Shown here: piece by piece, positions 41,584 through 50,117 of the stretch
Position numbering within the stretch: position 1 is the stretch's first letter
Layout: the number at the start of each line of letters is the position of its first letter
Assembly: GCF_900114715.1 (NCBI RefSeq)
Contig: NZ_FOTY01000007.1
Coordinates: forward strand, 61,211-125,210
Source: Salibacterium qingdaonense
GTDB taxonomy: Bacteria > Bacillota > Bacilli > Bacillales > Marinococcaceae
Length of the DNA stretch: 64,000 nucleotides
Direction: 5' to 3'
Program-made: the position numbers and the translations under genes
The notes under the pieces: model-generated
What the model saw: only the letters and a program-made list of their open reading frames with translations
Databases searched by the model: none
What the model was told of the DNA's origin: nothing

Positions 41584-42594
41584 TTATTTCTTAAACAGGG
41601 ATGACTCCCGTACTTTCAGTTTCGGTTCAAATTCTTCGGTTTCCGAAGCGTCTTGCTGCACCTTCCCGTTGATTCGATTTAAAAGCAGTTCAGCGGTTTT
41701 CACTCCCATGCCGTAAGCGGGCTGCTCTACAGTTGTCAGTGTCGGTGTGAAAAACTCTGAAAATTCCACTTCATCAAATGTGACCAGGGCCAGTTCTTCC
41801 GGTATGGCTGTATTTCGCTGTTTCAAAATCGGCAGAACACTTTTTAACACCCTGTCATTTCCACAGATAAGTGCTGTAGGCGGGTGCTCTGATTCCAACA
41901 TTTCTGTGAGCACTCCTTCTATCTGTTCCATATCACCACCAAACACATAATGTTCATTTAACTCCATGCCTCTATCGTTCAAAGCCTTAACATAGCCTTC
42001 ATATCTCTCTTTTCTAGTACTGACCGTCAATGGCGAGCTGATGTAAGCAATAAGTTCATGGTTCTGATCCAAAAGATGAAGCGTTGCTTCGTACCCTGCT
42101 TTTATGTTCCTCAAAGTCACCGTCGGAACAGAGAGCGATTGCATTTTTCTGTCCAGAAAAACCATCGGGTAGCGTTCATTAATCAGTTCTTTGTAAAGAC
42201 TTTCATTTACCCCCGTGGGAATAATGATGAAGCCATCCACCTGCTTTGCCTTCAGCATATCCACATATCTTTTTTCTTTCTCCGGATCATCATCCGCGTT
42301 ACAGATGATTGTATGGTATCCATACTCTTGGCAGATATCTTCAATCGCCCGGGACACCTGAGTGGAAAAACGGTGCAGAATATTGGCCACAATAATACCA
42401 ATGGTGGTCGTTTTTTTCTGTTTTAAGCCTCTTGCCACGGCATTGGGCTTATATTCCAACGAGAGCACCGCTTCTTCGATTCTCTTTCTTGTTTCGCTTC
42501 CCATGTGTTTGTAGCGTCCGTTTAAATACTGCGATACAGTGCTCTGTGATACGGAGGCGAGCTCCGCCACATCCTGTAATGTTGGTTTTCTTAT
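41584..42594 (-). CDS. LacI family regulator (second), probable AUA start
   Basis: A LacI/GalR repressor of 336 residues. The full HTH reads RKPTLQDVAELASVSQSTVSQ (two halves of the motif), with a hinge near 50 and the effector domain to the C-terminus. The first in-frame usual start codon is GTG at 42570, but it would remove most of helix 1 of the DNA-binding domain. Eight codons earlier is ATA at 42594, exactly 7 nt after GGAGGAGGG, where family members have Met. So either AUA is the start or an ATG has mutated to ATA. It is the first gene of lacI-dctP-dctQ-dctM-kinase-hxlA-hxlB. Repeated GTAAATCG motifs upstream are the likely operators. Confidence 0.85.
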   Translation of the reverse strand: MRKPTLQDVAELASVSQSTVSQYLNGRYKHMGSETRKRIEEAVLSLEYKPNAVARGLKQKKTTTIGIIVANILHRFSTQVSRAIEDICQEYGYHTIICNADDDPEKEKRYVDMLKAKQVDGFIIIPTGVNESLYKELINERYPMVFLDRKMQSLSVPTVTLRNIKAGYEATLHLLDQNHELIAYISSPLTVSTRKERYEGYVKALNDRGMELNEHYVFGGDMEQIEGVLTEMLESEHPPTALICGNDRVLKSVLPILKQRNTAIPEELALVTFDEVEFSEFFTPTLTTVEQPAYGMGVKTAELLLNRINGKVQQDASETEEFEPKLKVRESSLFKK

Positions 42595-42617
42595 GAGGAC
42601 TCCCTCCTCCTTTTAAA

Positions 42618-42658
42618 GTAAATCGTTTTTGTAAATCGTTTTACTTTATCGATTTGAT
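42618..42658. promoter_or_regulatory. Candidate operators of the second LacI regulator
   Basis: Two GTAAATCGTTTT copies 13 bp apart (42618 and 42631), the second continuing to GTAAATCGTTTTAC (dyad GTAAA-N4-TTTAC), and a related CTTTATCGATTTG at 42644-42656. They lie just upstream of the lacI ribosome binding site. Confidence 0.6.
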
Positions 42659-42742
42659 TTATAGTCTAAAGGAAAGCGCATTCATTTTTCAACCCGTTGT
42701 TTTAAAAAATTGAATAAATCTTAAAATTCTATCTTTTCAGCA

Positions 42743-42770
42743 CATCAATGTTTCACGTGAAACATTGATG
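42743..42770. promoter_or_regulatory. parS chromosome segregation site in a 28-bp palindrome
   Basis: The core TGTTTCACGTGAAACA (42749-42764) is a perfect match to the Bacillus parS consensus (TGTTNCACGTGAAACA) and is fully self-complementary. CATCAA and TTGATG flank it and extend the palindrome to 28 bp. It is the loading site for ParB/Spo0J. The rest of the 42595-42981 gap holds LacI operators and a TATAAT at 42911-42916, but no gene. Confidence 0.88.
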
Positions 42771-42981
42771 AAAGCGAAACGAAAAGCCTCCACTTTTCGT
42801 CTAATAAGTGTGGAATACTTAGTTATCCTGTTTTTTTTCAAACGGATGACACATAGATTAAGTCTAAATAACGGTTTATGCTGTACCTTCTCCCTCCGCT
42901 TTTCCTGATTTATAATGATGGCATAAACATATATTGGTACTATTCAGCCTCCATTCAGGCTGCTAAAAGGTGTGAAAAATC

Positions 42982-43485
42982 ATGACTTTAAATAAAATAC
43001 TGAAATGGTTCCTCCCGGTTATCGTAATAAGCGCCGGTGCGGCGGCTGCCTACTTTTTTACCACTCCAACGTTCAGCCATGATTACAAACAGCTGACGGA
43101 GCGGGTGGAAGTGGGAATGAAATACACAGACCCGGCAGAACAAACGGTTTACTTTCAGCCTTATATCGAAAACCCCAATCCTTCTTCGGATATCACCCTG
43201 ACGTACAGCGCAGACTTCATGTCCGTTGCTGTACTTGATGAGCATGGTAATATCATTAAGGATTCGGTCTCAGTGCCGGAAAATAAGAACAAAAGTGCAG
43301 CAAACAGCTTGGAGACTACACTGCAGCCGGGAGAGAAGGAAAAAAATACGAACTATTATAAAGTCCACCTCCCGGACGAGGCACAACGCCTGCAGGTGAC
43401 ATTTACAGGCCAGGTGAAAGATGAATTCGGCATGGAAAAGGTGGATGAAAGCATAGAAATAAATATCAGCCACCTTGCGATGTAG
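42982..43485 (+). CDS. Hypothetical membrane-anchored or secreted protein
   Basis: A 167-residue protein I do not recognise. One hydrophobic segment (about 9-28) is followed by an extracellular domain rich in beta-type sequence. It includes QTVYFQPYIENPNPSSDITL and a late VTFTGQVKDEFGMEKVDESIEI segment, which suggest an immunoglobulin-like or LEA-like fold. No Cys. AAAAGGTGTG precedes the ATG, and a strong terminator follows, so it is monocistronic. Confidence 0.7.
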   Translation: MTLNKILKWFLPVIVISAGAAAAYFFTTPTFSHDYKQLTERVEVGMKYTDPAEQTVYFQPYIENPNPSSDITLTYSADFMSVAVLDEHGNIIKDSVSVPENKNKSAANSLETTLQPGEKEKNTNYYKVHLPDEAQRLQVTFTGQVKDEFGMEKVDESIEINISHLAM

Positions 43486-43488
43486 GGG

Positions 43489-43532
43489 AAGCAGTAGGAA
43501 TCGTCCATGCACGATACCTACTGCTTTTTTTC
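43489..43532 (+). terminator. Terminator after the hypothetical secreted protein gene
   Basis: AAGCAGTAGG pairs perfectly with CCTACTGCTT and is followed by a T run. Confidence 0.92.
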
Positions 43533-43641
43533 ATCAGGAAAAAGCTGTACTTTTCCCTGAACCCTTATAACCTGATATAATAAAAACAGACTGATTATGT
43601 TCGTATAATGGCGAAACGATAATGTGCGGGTGTGATACCAC

Positions 43642-44595
43642 ATGAGAAAAAGAATATTTATTTTACTTGGTCTCGCTTTTTTATTAATGCTTCCCTCGGG
43701 AGCTTGGTTTGTAAGCTCTTCTCTTTCAGATGCCGGTTCTGACCACGCACTTTCGGATTCAGCTGCCAACTCCTCCAAGACACAGCAAACAGACAGTACC
43801 GTCTCCTCCAGCACCGATACACCTTCAAGGGAAGATGACAAACGTCCTTTCGAACAAGGTATTCAGGACGCAGTGGCTTCTGTGGTGAATGAGACACGCA
43901 GTCTTTTCATTTCCTCTGATCTGCACATCACGGCTGTCGGCGACTCCCTGACGAAAGGCACCGGCGATTCATCCGGAAGCGGTGGCTATGTCGGTATTCT
44001 GAAAGACTCGCTTGAAAAGAGTGTCCCGGATGCCTCCATCCGCGTGCAGAACTACGGGAAGAAGGGTAACCGCAGCGATCAGATTCTGGAGCGTTTGAAT
44101 AAACCGAACATTTCATCATCTATTAGTGAGTCGGATATTATTCTTCTTACAGTCGGCGCCAATGACATCATGAAAATTGTCAGATCGAATGTGACCGACC
44201 TCACCTATGAGGTGTTTGAAAAAGAAAAGGACCCCTATGAACAGAGACTTACCTCGATTTTCGAACAAATCCGTGAAGAAAATGAAGATGCCGCCATTTA
44301 CCTGCTGGGGCTGTACAATCCGTTTAACATGTACTTTTCTGACATTCCAGAGCTTGACCAGATTATCACGGACTGGAACATGATTGGAAGGAACGTCGTG
44401 AACGAACAGGAAAATGCCGTATTTATTCCAGTCAGGGACATTTTCCAGTACGCCGGACCCGGATACTATTCGGAGGATAATTTTCACCCGAACCAAAGAG
44501 GATATGCTTCTATGGCCGACAGGGTGCTTGATTATATCGAACCTGATTTGGAAGAATACCAGAACGGAACAAATGGGGAGAACAGCAATGACTAG
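43642..44595 (+). CDS. ypmR: SGNH/GDSL-family lipase or esterase YpmR
   Basis: A 317-residue exported SGNH hydrolase. A signal or anchor segment (about 4-25) is followed by a low-complexity Ser/Thr/Asp-rich region to about residue 80. Block I is AVGDSLTKGTGD with the nucleophile Ser (about 102), block III is LTVGANDIMK, and block V is NFHPNQRGYASMA with the catalytic Asp/His-type pair. Gene order with ypmS is the same as in B. subtilis. Substrate unknown, probably an acyl ester at the cell surface. Confidence 0.88.
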   Translation: MRKRIFILLGLAFLLMLPSGAWFVSSSLSDAGSDHALSDSAANSSKTQQTDSTVSSSTDTPSREDDKRPFEQGIQDAVASVVNETRSLFISSDLHITAVGDSLTKGTGDSSGSGGYVGILKDSLEKSVPDASIRVQNYGKKGNRSDQILERLNKPNISSSISESDIILLTVGANDIMKIVRSNVTDLTYEVFEKEKDPYEQRLTSIFEQIREENEDAAIYLLGLYNPFNMYFSDIPELDQIITDWNMIGRNVVNEQENAVFIPVRDIFQYAGPGYYSEDNFHPNQRGYASMADRVLDYIEPDLEEYQNGTNGENSND

Positions 44596-45229
44596 CATAA
44601 ACCGCAGGAAAACAGTATGGAAATGGTTATTTTTATCCCTGTTTACTATTAATCTAGGTGTCGTTCTCTGGTTATTCCTTGTTCTAAATGCCCCGCCTTC
44701 CGACCCTGTTTCACGGTCTGCCGGCGAAATTGAAGAACAAGATGTAGCTTTCACGATTGAATCAGACAAGGAAAATCTGAATCAATTAATCAAAGAGTAT
44801 ATAAGCAGACTTCCCCGGAACGAAAATGTGTCTTACAGTGTTGATTTAAACAATACTGTGGAATTATCCGGCTCGGTCAAAGCTTTCAATCAGCAGATTC
44901 CCGCAACGGTGAAGCTGCTTCCTGAAGTCCAGACAAATGGCGATCTCATATTGAAGCAGGATTCCATACGGCTGGGAAGGCTGCAGCTCCCAAACAGCCG
45001 GGTTCTCCAATACATTAAACAAAACTATGAAATGCCGGAGTGGATTCGTGTTCACCCATCACGTGAGAATATTTACGTCGCTGTAACAGAGATCAGCCAC
45101 AGCAGTATTCAAGTGAGAGCAGAACAGTTTGATCTCCAGAATAATGAGATTTCTTTCAGTGTTCATGCACCCTATGAACGCCTTCCCTTTAATCAAAATA
45201 CCATTATGAATTATTTCCAGTCCGGATGA
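44588..45229 (+). CDS. ypmS: YpmS family protein (DUF2140)
   Basis: A 213-residue protein with an N-terminal membrane helix (about 12-32) and an extracellular beta-rich domain. NTVELSGSVKAFNQQIPATV and VTEISHSSIQV-type segments match the YpmS/DUF2140 family. The start is the ATG at 44588, which overlaps the ypmR stop by 8 nt. A longer ORF start far upstream lies inside ypmR. Function unknown. The conserved pairing with ypmR suggests they act together at the membrane surface. Confidence 0.88.
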   Translation: MTSINRRKTVWKWLFLSLFTINLGVVLWLFLVLNAPPSDPVSRSAGEIEEQDVAFTIESDKENLNQLIKEYISRLPRNENVSYSVDLNNTVELSGSVKAFNQQIPATVKLLPEVQTNGDLILKQDSIRLGRLQLPNSRVLQYIKQNYEMPEWIRVHPSRENIYVAVTEISHSSIQVRAEQFDLQNNEISFSVHAPYERLPFNQNTIMNYFQSG

Positions 45230-45260
45230 CCGTTGATAACGAAGAAAGAAGGGAATCATT

Positions 45261-46475
45261 GTGTATCAAGCTTACAGCTATCTCTCCCATTTGTACTGCC
45301 CGAAATGCAGCCGTGAATATGATGCCTCGATCCCGCAGCATGAATGTGCATGCAGCGCACCGCTGCTGGCAGCATATGATATGGATGCTTTGAAGATTCA
45401 GTTTCGCAAAGAGGCGGTCATGGTACGCCCTCCTTCCATATGGCGGTACCATGAACTGCTCCCCGTCCGTACAGAAAAAGACATTGTATCTCTGGGAGAA
45501 GGCATAACCCCGTTACTCCCCGTGAAGAAAACCGGTAAACGATACGACATCGAAGACCTGCAGCTCAAGGATGACAGCGTCCTTCCCTCCGGTTCTGCAG
45601 AAGCCCGGGGAGCGGCAGCCGGCATTTCCAAACTGAAGGAATATAACGTGCATGACATTGTCCTCTCTGCAAATGGCCATGCCGGCGCTTCCTGGGCGCT
45701 GTACGGCAGCCGTTCCTCCATTTCCTCTCATGTCGCTATGCCTGTGGAAGCTCCGCTTTCTGTGAGAAAAGAATGTGCTGCCTCAGGAGCCGATCTGCAG
45801 CTGATTAACGGTTTCATTCGGGAAGCTGAAGATGCAGCAAGCCGTGCATCTGAGCGTCACGGCTGGTTCGATGCTTCCCCCTTCAAAGAACCTTACCGGA
45901 TTGAGGGGCAGAAAACAATCGGGCTGGAGCTTGCCGAACAGCTGCAGTGGAACCTTCCCGATGTGATCGCCTGCCCTGTCGGTGCTGGCACCAGTTTTAT
46001 CGGTCTGTATAAAGCAATCCATGAATTAATTGAACTGGGATGGGTACGTTCGGCGAAAATACCGAAACTTGTGGCCGTCCAGACAGAAAACTGTGCTCCG
46101 ATTGTACATGCCTTTGACAACAAACGGACAGACGCGGTACCGACCCCGGAATTGTATTCGGCAGCTTTTGAGATCAGTACAGGCACGTCCGCCGGAGATT
46201 TTCTCGTCCTGGATGCTATTTACAAAACAAAGGGAGCAGCTGTGGCCGTCTGCGAAGAGGACCTTCTGGCCGAACAACGGCTGATCACCCGGGAAGAAGG
46301 GATTTTTTCCAGTCCGGAAGGCGCGGCAGTGTTTGCTGGAGTAAGACAGCTGAGGGAAGAGAACTGGATTCAGCGTGAAGATCGTGTCGTGTGTATCAAC
46401 ACAGCCATGGGGGTAAAAACTCCGGAAACGATAGAAGGAAGTACACCGATTCTCGCTCCAGGTGATGACTGGTGA
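45261..46475 (+). CDS. Threonine synthase-like protein lacking the PLP lysine
   Basis: A 404-residue fold-type II PLP-enzyme homologue with an N-terminal Cys-rich knuckle (Cys13, Cys16, Cys29, Cys31), as in threonine synthases. The lysine that binds PLP should be in NPTGSFKxRG. Here residues 108-117 read LPSGSAEARG, so Lys is replaced by Glu114 and the neighbouring Asn and Phe are also lost. The cofactor-ring loop SGN is changed to SANGHAG near 155-161. The phosphate loop is retained in part (PVGAGTSFIG near 238). The frame is intact over the full length, so it is not a simple pseudogene. It may be a regulatory or binding protein. The start is GTG at 45261. Confidence 0.75.
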   Translation: MYQAYSYLSHLYCPKCSREYDASIPQHECACSAPLLAAYDMDALKIQFRKEAVMVRPPSIWRYHELLPVRTEKDIVSLGEGITPLLPVKKTGKRYDIEDLQLKDDSVLPSGSAEARGAAAGISKLKEYNVHDIVLSANGHAGASWALYGSRSSISSHVAMPVEAPLSVRKECAASGADLQLINGFIREAEDAASRASERHGWFDASPFKEPYRIEGQKTIGLELAEQLQWNLPDVIACPVGAGTSFIGLYKAIHELIELGWVRSAKIPKLVAVQTENCAPIVHAFDNKRTDAVPTPELYSAAFEISTGTSAGDFLVLDAIYKTKGAAVAVCEEDLLAEQRLITREEGIFSSPEGAAVFAGVRQLREENWIQREDRVVCINTAMGVKTPETIEGSTPILAPGDDW

Positions 46476-46527
46476 AGGGAACCGCCACTCACATGTTTTG
46501 ATTCTTCCTGCGTTCCGCAGCCACTGT

Positions 46528-46570
46528 AAAAACGCTCCCGGATGTCTGCCTGACAGCCGGGAGCGTTTTT
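46528..46570. terminator. Bidirectional terminator between the PLP-like gene and aroA
   Basis: AAAAACGCTCCCGG (46528-46541) pairs perfectly with CCGGGAGCGTTTTT (46557-46570). Confidence 0.93.
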
Positions 46571-46710
46571 AGGTATATTCGATACAATCATTTTGTCGAG
46601 GTCCAAAATCAAACGGCTTCCGGAAATCCTGTTGTCTGTACCGCCTCCATCATAAAGCTAATCAGCCTTCTGCAGCAGAGACAGGAGCAGAGAAACGGGT
46701 ACACACCGTA

Positions 46711-48072
46711 CTACGTAGCTGTTTTATAGGAAATAGAAACCCCGAGGTGTTCAAGGAGGTCATAGAAGGTTGGACAGGTTTTGGAAACGCATCCGGGGTC
46801 CTCAATCGATACTCCCGGCACCTTCGTTCCAATGAGCGAGAGAGCCATCGCCACCCGGTGGTCATCATAGGAATGCAGGTCTACGCCGACAGGAACACCG
46901 GGGTGAACCCGAAGTCCATCCGAAAACTCTTCCACTTTGATTCCCATTTTCCGAAGTTCCGTACAGGCGGCATGGATCCGGTCGGATTCATGGTGACGTA
47001 TGTGTTCTACATCCGTAATGGTGACAGGACCATCTGCAAATGGAGCAACAGCGGCCAGTGTTAATGTCTGATCTGACATTTCTTTCATACTGATCTCAAA
47101 ATTCCCTTTGAGATGCGGGGTCCCCTGTATTTCAATGAAGTCCTCTTCCCGAATGACAGTGCACCCCATTTTCTCGTAAACGTCGACCATATAAATATCC
47201 GGCTGATTCGTCTGCATTGTCAGATTATTGATACGGATGCGGCCGTTGTTAAGCGCCGCCAGAGCCATGAAATAGCTGGCGGTGGACGCATCCGCTTCAA
47301 GTGCCATGTTTTGTCCTTTGTATCCACCGGCGGATACGTCCATTTCGGTCAAATCTTCATTATATGCCACATTGGCACCGAACTGTTTCATGAGATCGAG
47401 TGTAATGTTGACGTAAGCATGCTGGACTATATAATCCGGAATACGAACCTTTAGCGTCTCCTCAGCATAGGGGCCGGCAAGCAGCAGACCGCTGATAAAC
47501 TGGCTGGATGTGCGTCCGGAAATAGAGACTTCCCCGCCGTGGAGTCCCTGCGCGTGAATCCGTAGTGGATAGGCTCCTTCGTTCTCTCTATACTCCACGT
47601 CAGCACCGAGTGTCTCCAAAGCTTCCATGAGCGGCTGAACCGGCCGCTCGCTCATTCGTTTACTTGCCTCAACAGTGTATGTTCCGCTACCTGCAACAGC
47701 CAGGGCGCCCGGCAGGAACCGCGCGATTGTACCCGCTGCCCCGATGTATATTTCGGCTTCCTGCACCGGCCAGGTGCCCCCGCACCCTTCCATAATGACG
47801 GTATCCCCATTCACTTCTGCGGCAGCACCCAATTTCTGCAGTGCATCAATGCACCAATAGGAATCATCACTTTTTAAGATACCGGACAACGTGGAACGCC
47901 CTTTGGCCAAGGCGGCCATAATCAATGCCCGGTTTGTGAAGCTTTTGCTGCCGGGGATTGTGACATCAGCCTGCACACGCCCCTCTTTAAGCGGTGAAAT
48001 TGATACATGTTCCACGTCATTCAGCGCAGCCCACGGGGACCGTGCTCTAAAATCTGGTTCACCCATTCCCAT
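46711..48072 (-). CDS. aroA: EPSP synthase (3-phosphoshikimate 1-carboxyvinyltransferase), divergent
   Basis: A 453-residue enolpyruvyl transferase of the shikimate pathway that joins shikimate 3-phosphate and PEP. The N-terminal IPGSKSFTNRALIMAAL, the RMSERPVQPL helix and the late DDHRVAMALSL and VSKTCPTFYDLL motifs place it in this family. The PEP-binding loop, usually GNAGTAxRP, is GAAGTIARF here: Asn is replaced by Ala, and the Pro101 equivalent by Phe. It has a roughly 30-residue N-terminal extension relative to typical enzymes. It stands apart from other aro genes and is next to a P-loop kinase on the same strand. It may be a second, specialised copy. Confidence 0.85.
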   Translation of the reverse strand: MGMGEPDFRARSPWAALNDVEHVSISPLKEGRVQADVTIPGSKSFTNRALIMAALAKGRSTLSGILKSDDSYWCIDALQKLGAAAEVNGDTVIMEGCGGTWPVQEAEIYIGAAGTIARFLPGALAVAGSGTYTVEASKRMSERPVQPLMEALETLGADVEYRENEGAYPLRIHAQGLHGGEVSISGRTSSQFISGLLLAGPYAEETLKVRIPDYIVQHAYVNITLDLMKQFGANVAYNEDLTEMDVSAGGYKGQNMALEADASTASYFMALAALNNGRIRINNLTMQTNQPDIYMVDVYEKMGCTVIREEDFIEIQGTPHLKGNFEISMKEMSDQTLTLAAVAPFADGPVTITDVEHIRHHESDRIHAACTELRKMGIKVEEFSDGLRVHPGVPVGVDLHSYDDHRVAMALSLIGTKVPGVSIEDPGCVSKTCPTFYDLLEHLGVSISYKTAT

Positions 48073-48100
48073 CGCCCTTTCTGTAAATCATGCATTTTCT

Positions 48101-48703
48101 CTATTTTATCACAGAGAGTGTTTGCAGAAGATGTTCGATTTGTTGAAAAAATGACACGTCATACCGATACTCCGGGACAGCTTTAAGATGTCTGATAATA
48201 CTCCGGGCTGCCGCTTCTTCCCGGCCCGCCCGTGTAGGATACATTGGAACCGGCAGAGGTTCCAGCAAATCGCTGTAAAAGCGCCGGTGCGCTTCTGCCG
48301 GCACCATTCTCCGGAAAGAGCCGTTTCGATGCTGCCGGCGCTGAAGCAGCTTAAAGGAAGCATCATGATACACATAATAATCCGGTATGCCAAGACGCTG
48401 CTCCAGAAAAGCCGAGCGGAAATGAGGGAGCAGCTGCTGCACATAATCCTGCCGGTGAAGTAGTGCAGCGTGGACAAGTGGCGCGAACAAATCGCCGTCC
48501 AAAGCGACCAGTGCGTGGGAGCGGGCTTTTTCCAGGGCAAGCTGCCAGCGTCTCTGCTCATCTATGTATTCCTGCCAGACATCTTCGCTGCGGTCCCGAA
48601 ACGAAGACGCCGGGATGACATACGCTCCGTACCTGTCTGCAAGCTCAAGAGAAAGAGTAGTTTTTCCGGAACACGGCGGCCCCTCTATACAAATAATCGG
48701 CAT
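48101..48703 (-). CDS. P-loop kinase/AAA family nucleotide-binding protein
   Basis: A 200-residue single-domain P-loop protein. Walker A is GPPCSGKTT (about 8-16) and a Walker-B-like ALVALDGDLFAP is near residue 62-75. The rest resembles small nucleoside or deoxynucleoside kinases and thymidylate-kinase-like proteins, with a lid-type region of many Arg residues (HRNGSFRRMVPAEAHRR). The substrate is unknown. It is 28 nt upstream of aroA on the same strand and probably co-transcribed with it. Confidence 0.75.
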   Translation of the reverse strand: MPIICIEGPPCSGKTTLSLELADRYGAYVIPASSFRDRSEDVWQEYIDEQRRWQLALEKARSHALVALDGDLFAPLVHAALLHRQDYVQQLLPHFRSAFLEQRLGIPDYYVYHDASFKLLQRRQHRNGSFRRMVPAEAHRRFYSDLLEPLPVPMYPTRAGREEAAARSIIRHLKAVPEYRYDVSFFQQIEHLLQTLSVIK

Positions 48704-48903
48704 CTTTATCCTTCCTTGTCCGGTAATCTCTGTCGATTCTCCATCTATCTACTGCTTTTATCCTTTTCGCTGCGGCTGTTCTATTCTCCTTCCTGTCCCT
48801 CTAAACATACCGTGTGAAAGTGTTATGCCACAACAGCAGAGTATGGAAAAAATATCCTTTAACGTGTTATTTTCAGGATAATGAAGGAAGGAGATAGAGC
48901 TGT

Positions 48904-49104
48904 ATGGGAAAGATTATATATTTTGTAATAGGAATCTGCGTGAGTCTGCTTGTATTACCTTTCCTTTACCGTGCTGGTGTTCCCACATTTGATGTTGTAT
49001 TACGACATGTATTTGGAGAAGGAAGTATCTGGGCCGTTTTCACTTCCCTGCTTCTTATTTTACTCGTATTCCTGGGAATACGAAAAGCTGTGAAACAGCA
49101 CTAA
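48904..49104 (+). CDS. Small two-helix membrane protein
   Basis: A 66-residue protein with two hydrophobic helices (about 4-23 and 40-60) and a basic C-terminus (RKAVKQH). The ribosome binding site AAGGAG lies about 11 nt before the ATG. I do not recognise a family. A strong terminator follows. Confidence 0.65.
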   Translation: MGKIIYFVIGICVSLLVLPFLYRAGVPTFDVVLRHVFGEGSIWAVFTSLLLILLVFLGIRKAVKQH

Positions 49105-49148
49105 ACAACAAAAGTCCCCGCACCGCTGTGCATCTTCTGTCATACAAA

Positions 49149-49210
49149 AATATCCGGACGTTGATTCGAAGAATATCACTGTATCTTCAACGAATCATCG
49201 TCCGGATATT
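49149..49210. terminator. Bidirectional terminator
   Basis: AATATCCGGACG pairs with CGTCCGGATATT, and TGATTCG with CGAATCA inside it, giving a stem of about 19 bp between converging genes. Confidence 0.88.
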
Positions 49211-49240
49211 ATTTATTTATGGATAGATTTTTTTACACGG

Positions 49241-50098
49241 TTACCGCACGGCGAGCCGGACCCGGCTGCCGGACGTATCACGGATCCGCACATCCCCGTC
49301 TTGATTGTCATAAATGATGCCTGCTTTTTGCAGACGGGAACGCACCTCATCGAGCTCCTGTCTATCCGACATCGTGATGGTGTATTCCTTTAACCCGACG
49401 GCGTTTTCCGGAGGAGAAGGTGCATCTTTACCGGCCCAGATGTTCAGACCGATATGATGATGGTAGCCGCCGGCTGCGACAAACAGGGCGTGCTCCCCCA
49501 TGTGCACCATCGGGGAAAACCCGAGACCGTTGACATAAAAGTTTTTCGTTTCCTCAAGATTTCCAACGTGCAGATGAACATGACCGATCATCGTAGAGGC
49601 GGGCATGCCCTGCCACTCTTTTCCCTCTGCAGCCTGCAGAACCGCATCGGCATCCAGAGGGACGGTCTGCCCATATATCCAGCCCTCATCATCGTATCTC
49701 CACTGACTGCGGTCCCGGTCCCTGTAAAGCTCCAAACCATTACCATCGGGATCGGGCAGATAGACCGCTTCGCTGAAATGATGATCCGCCGCTCCCTGCA
49801 GTGGATAGTCATGCTGCACGAGACGCCTCAGAATCATCCCGAGCGAGGCCCGGTCCGGCAGCAGTACAGCAGCGTGATACAAACCGGTGGTATGCGGTGG
49901 TTTTCGTACCGCGTCTTCCCTTTCTTCCAACACAATAAGAGGACGCTTTCCATCGGCGGAGAGCTTTGCGGTGTGTGATGTTCTCTCTATCACCTGAAAA
50001 CCAAGCAGTTCTTCATAAAAAGACAGCGATTGTTCCAGATCCGAAATTGTAAAGATGACGGAGCCGATTCGCGCGTCATCTGGAAGTGTTACAGACAT
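49241..50098 (-). CDS. catE: Catechol 2,3-dioxygenase-like VOC protein CatE
   Basis: A 285-residue protein with two vicinal-oxygen-chelate modules (about 10-130 and 165-285). Candidate iron ligands are the His in GLYHAAVLL, GHVHLHV and the Glu in NGLELYRD. In B. subtilis catE (yfiE) encodes an extradiol dioxygenase that removes catechol and quinones. It is in an operon with catD and under YodB/CatR control. The same gene order, with a YodB-like repressor next door, strongly supports this name. Confidence 0.88.
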   Translation of the reverse strand: MSVTLPDDARIGSVIFTISDLEQSLSFYEELLGFQVIERTSHTAKLSADGKRPLIVLEEREDAVRKPPHTTGLYHAAVLLPDRASLGMILRRLVQHDYPLQGAADHHFSEAVYLPDPDGNGLELYRDRDRSQWRYDDEGWIYGQTVPLDADAVLQAAEGKEWQGMPASTMIGHVHLHVGNLEETKNFYVNGLGFSPMVHMGEHALFVAAGGYHHHIGLNIWAGKDAPSPPENAVGLKEYTITMSDRQELDEVRSRLQKAGIIYDNQDGDVRIRDTSGSRVRLAVR

Positions 50099-50117
50099 AG
50101 CAGATTCCCCCTGTCGC

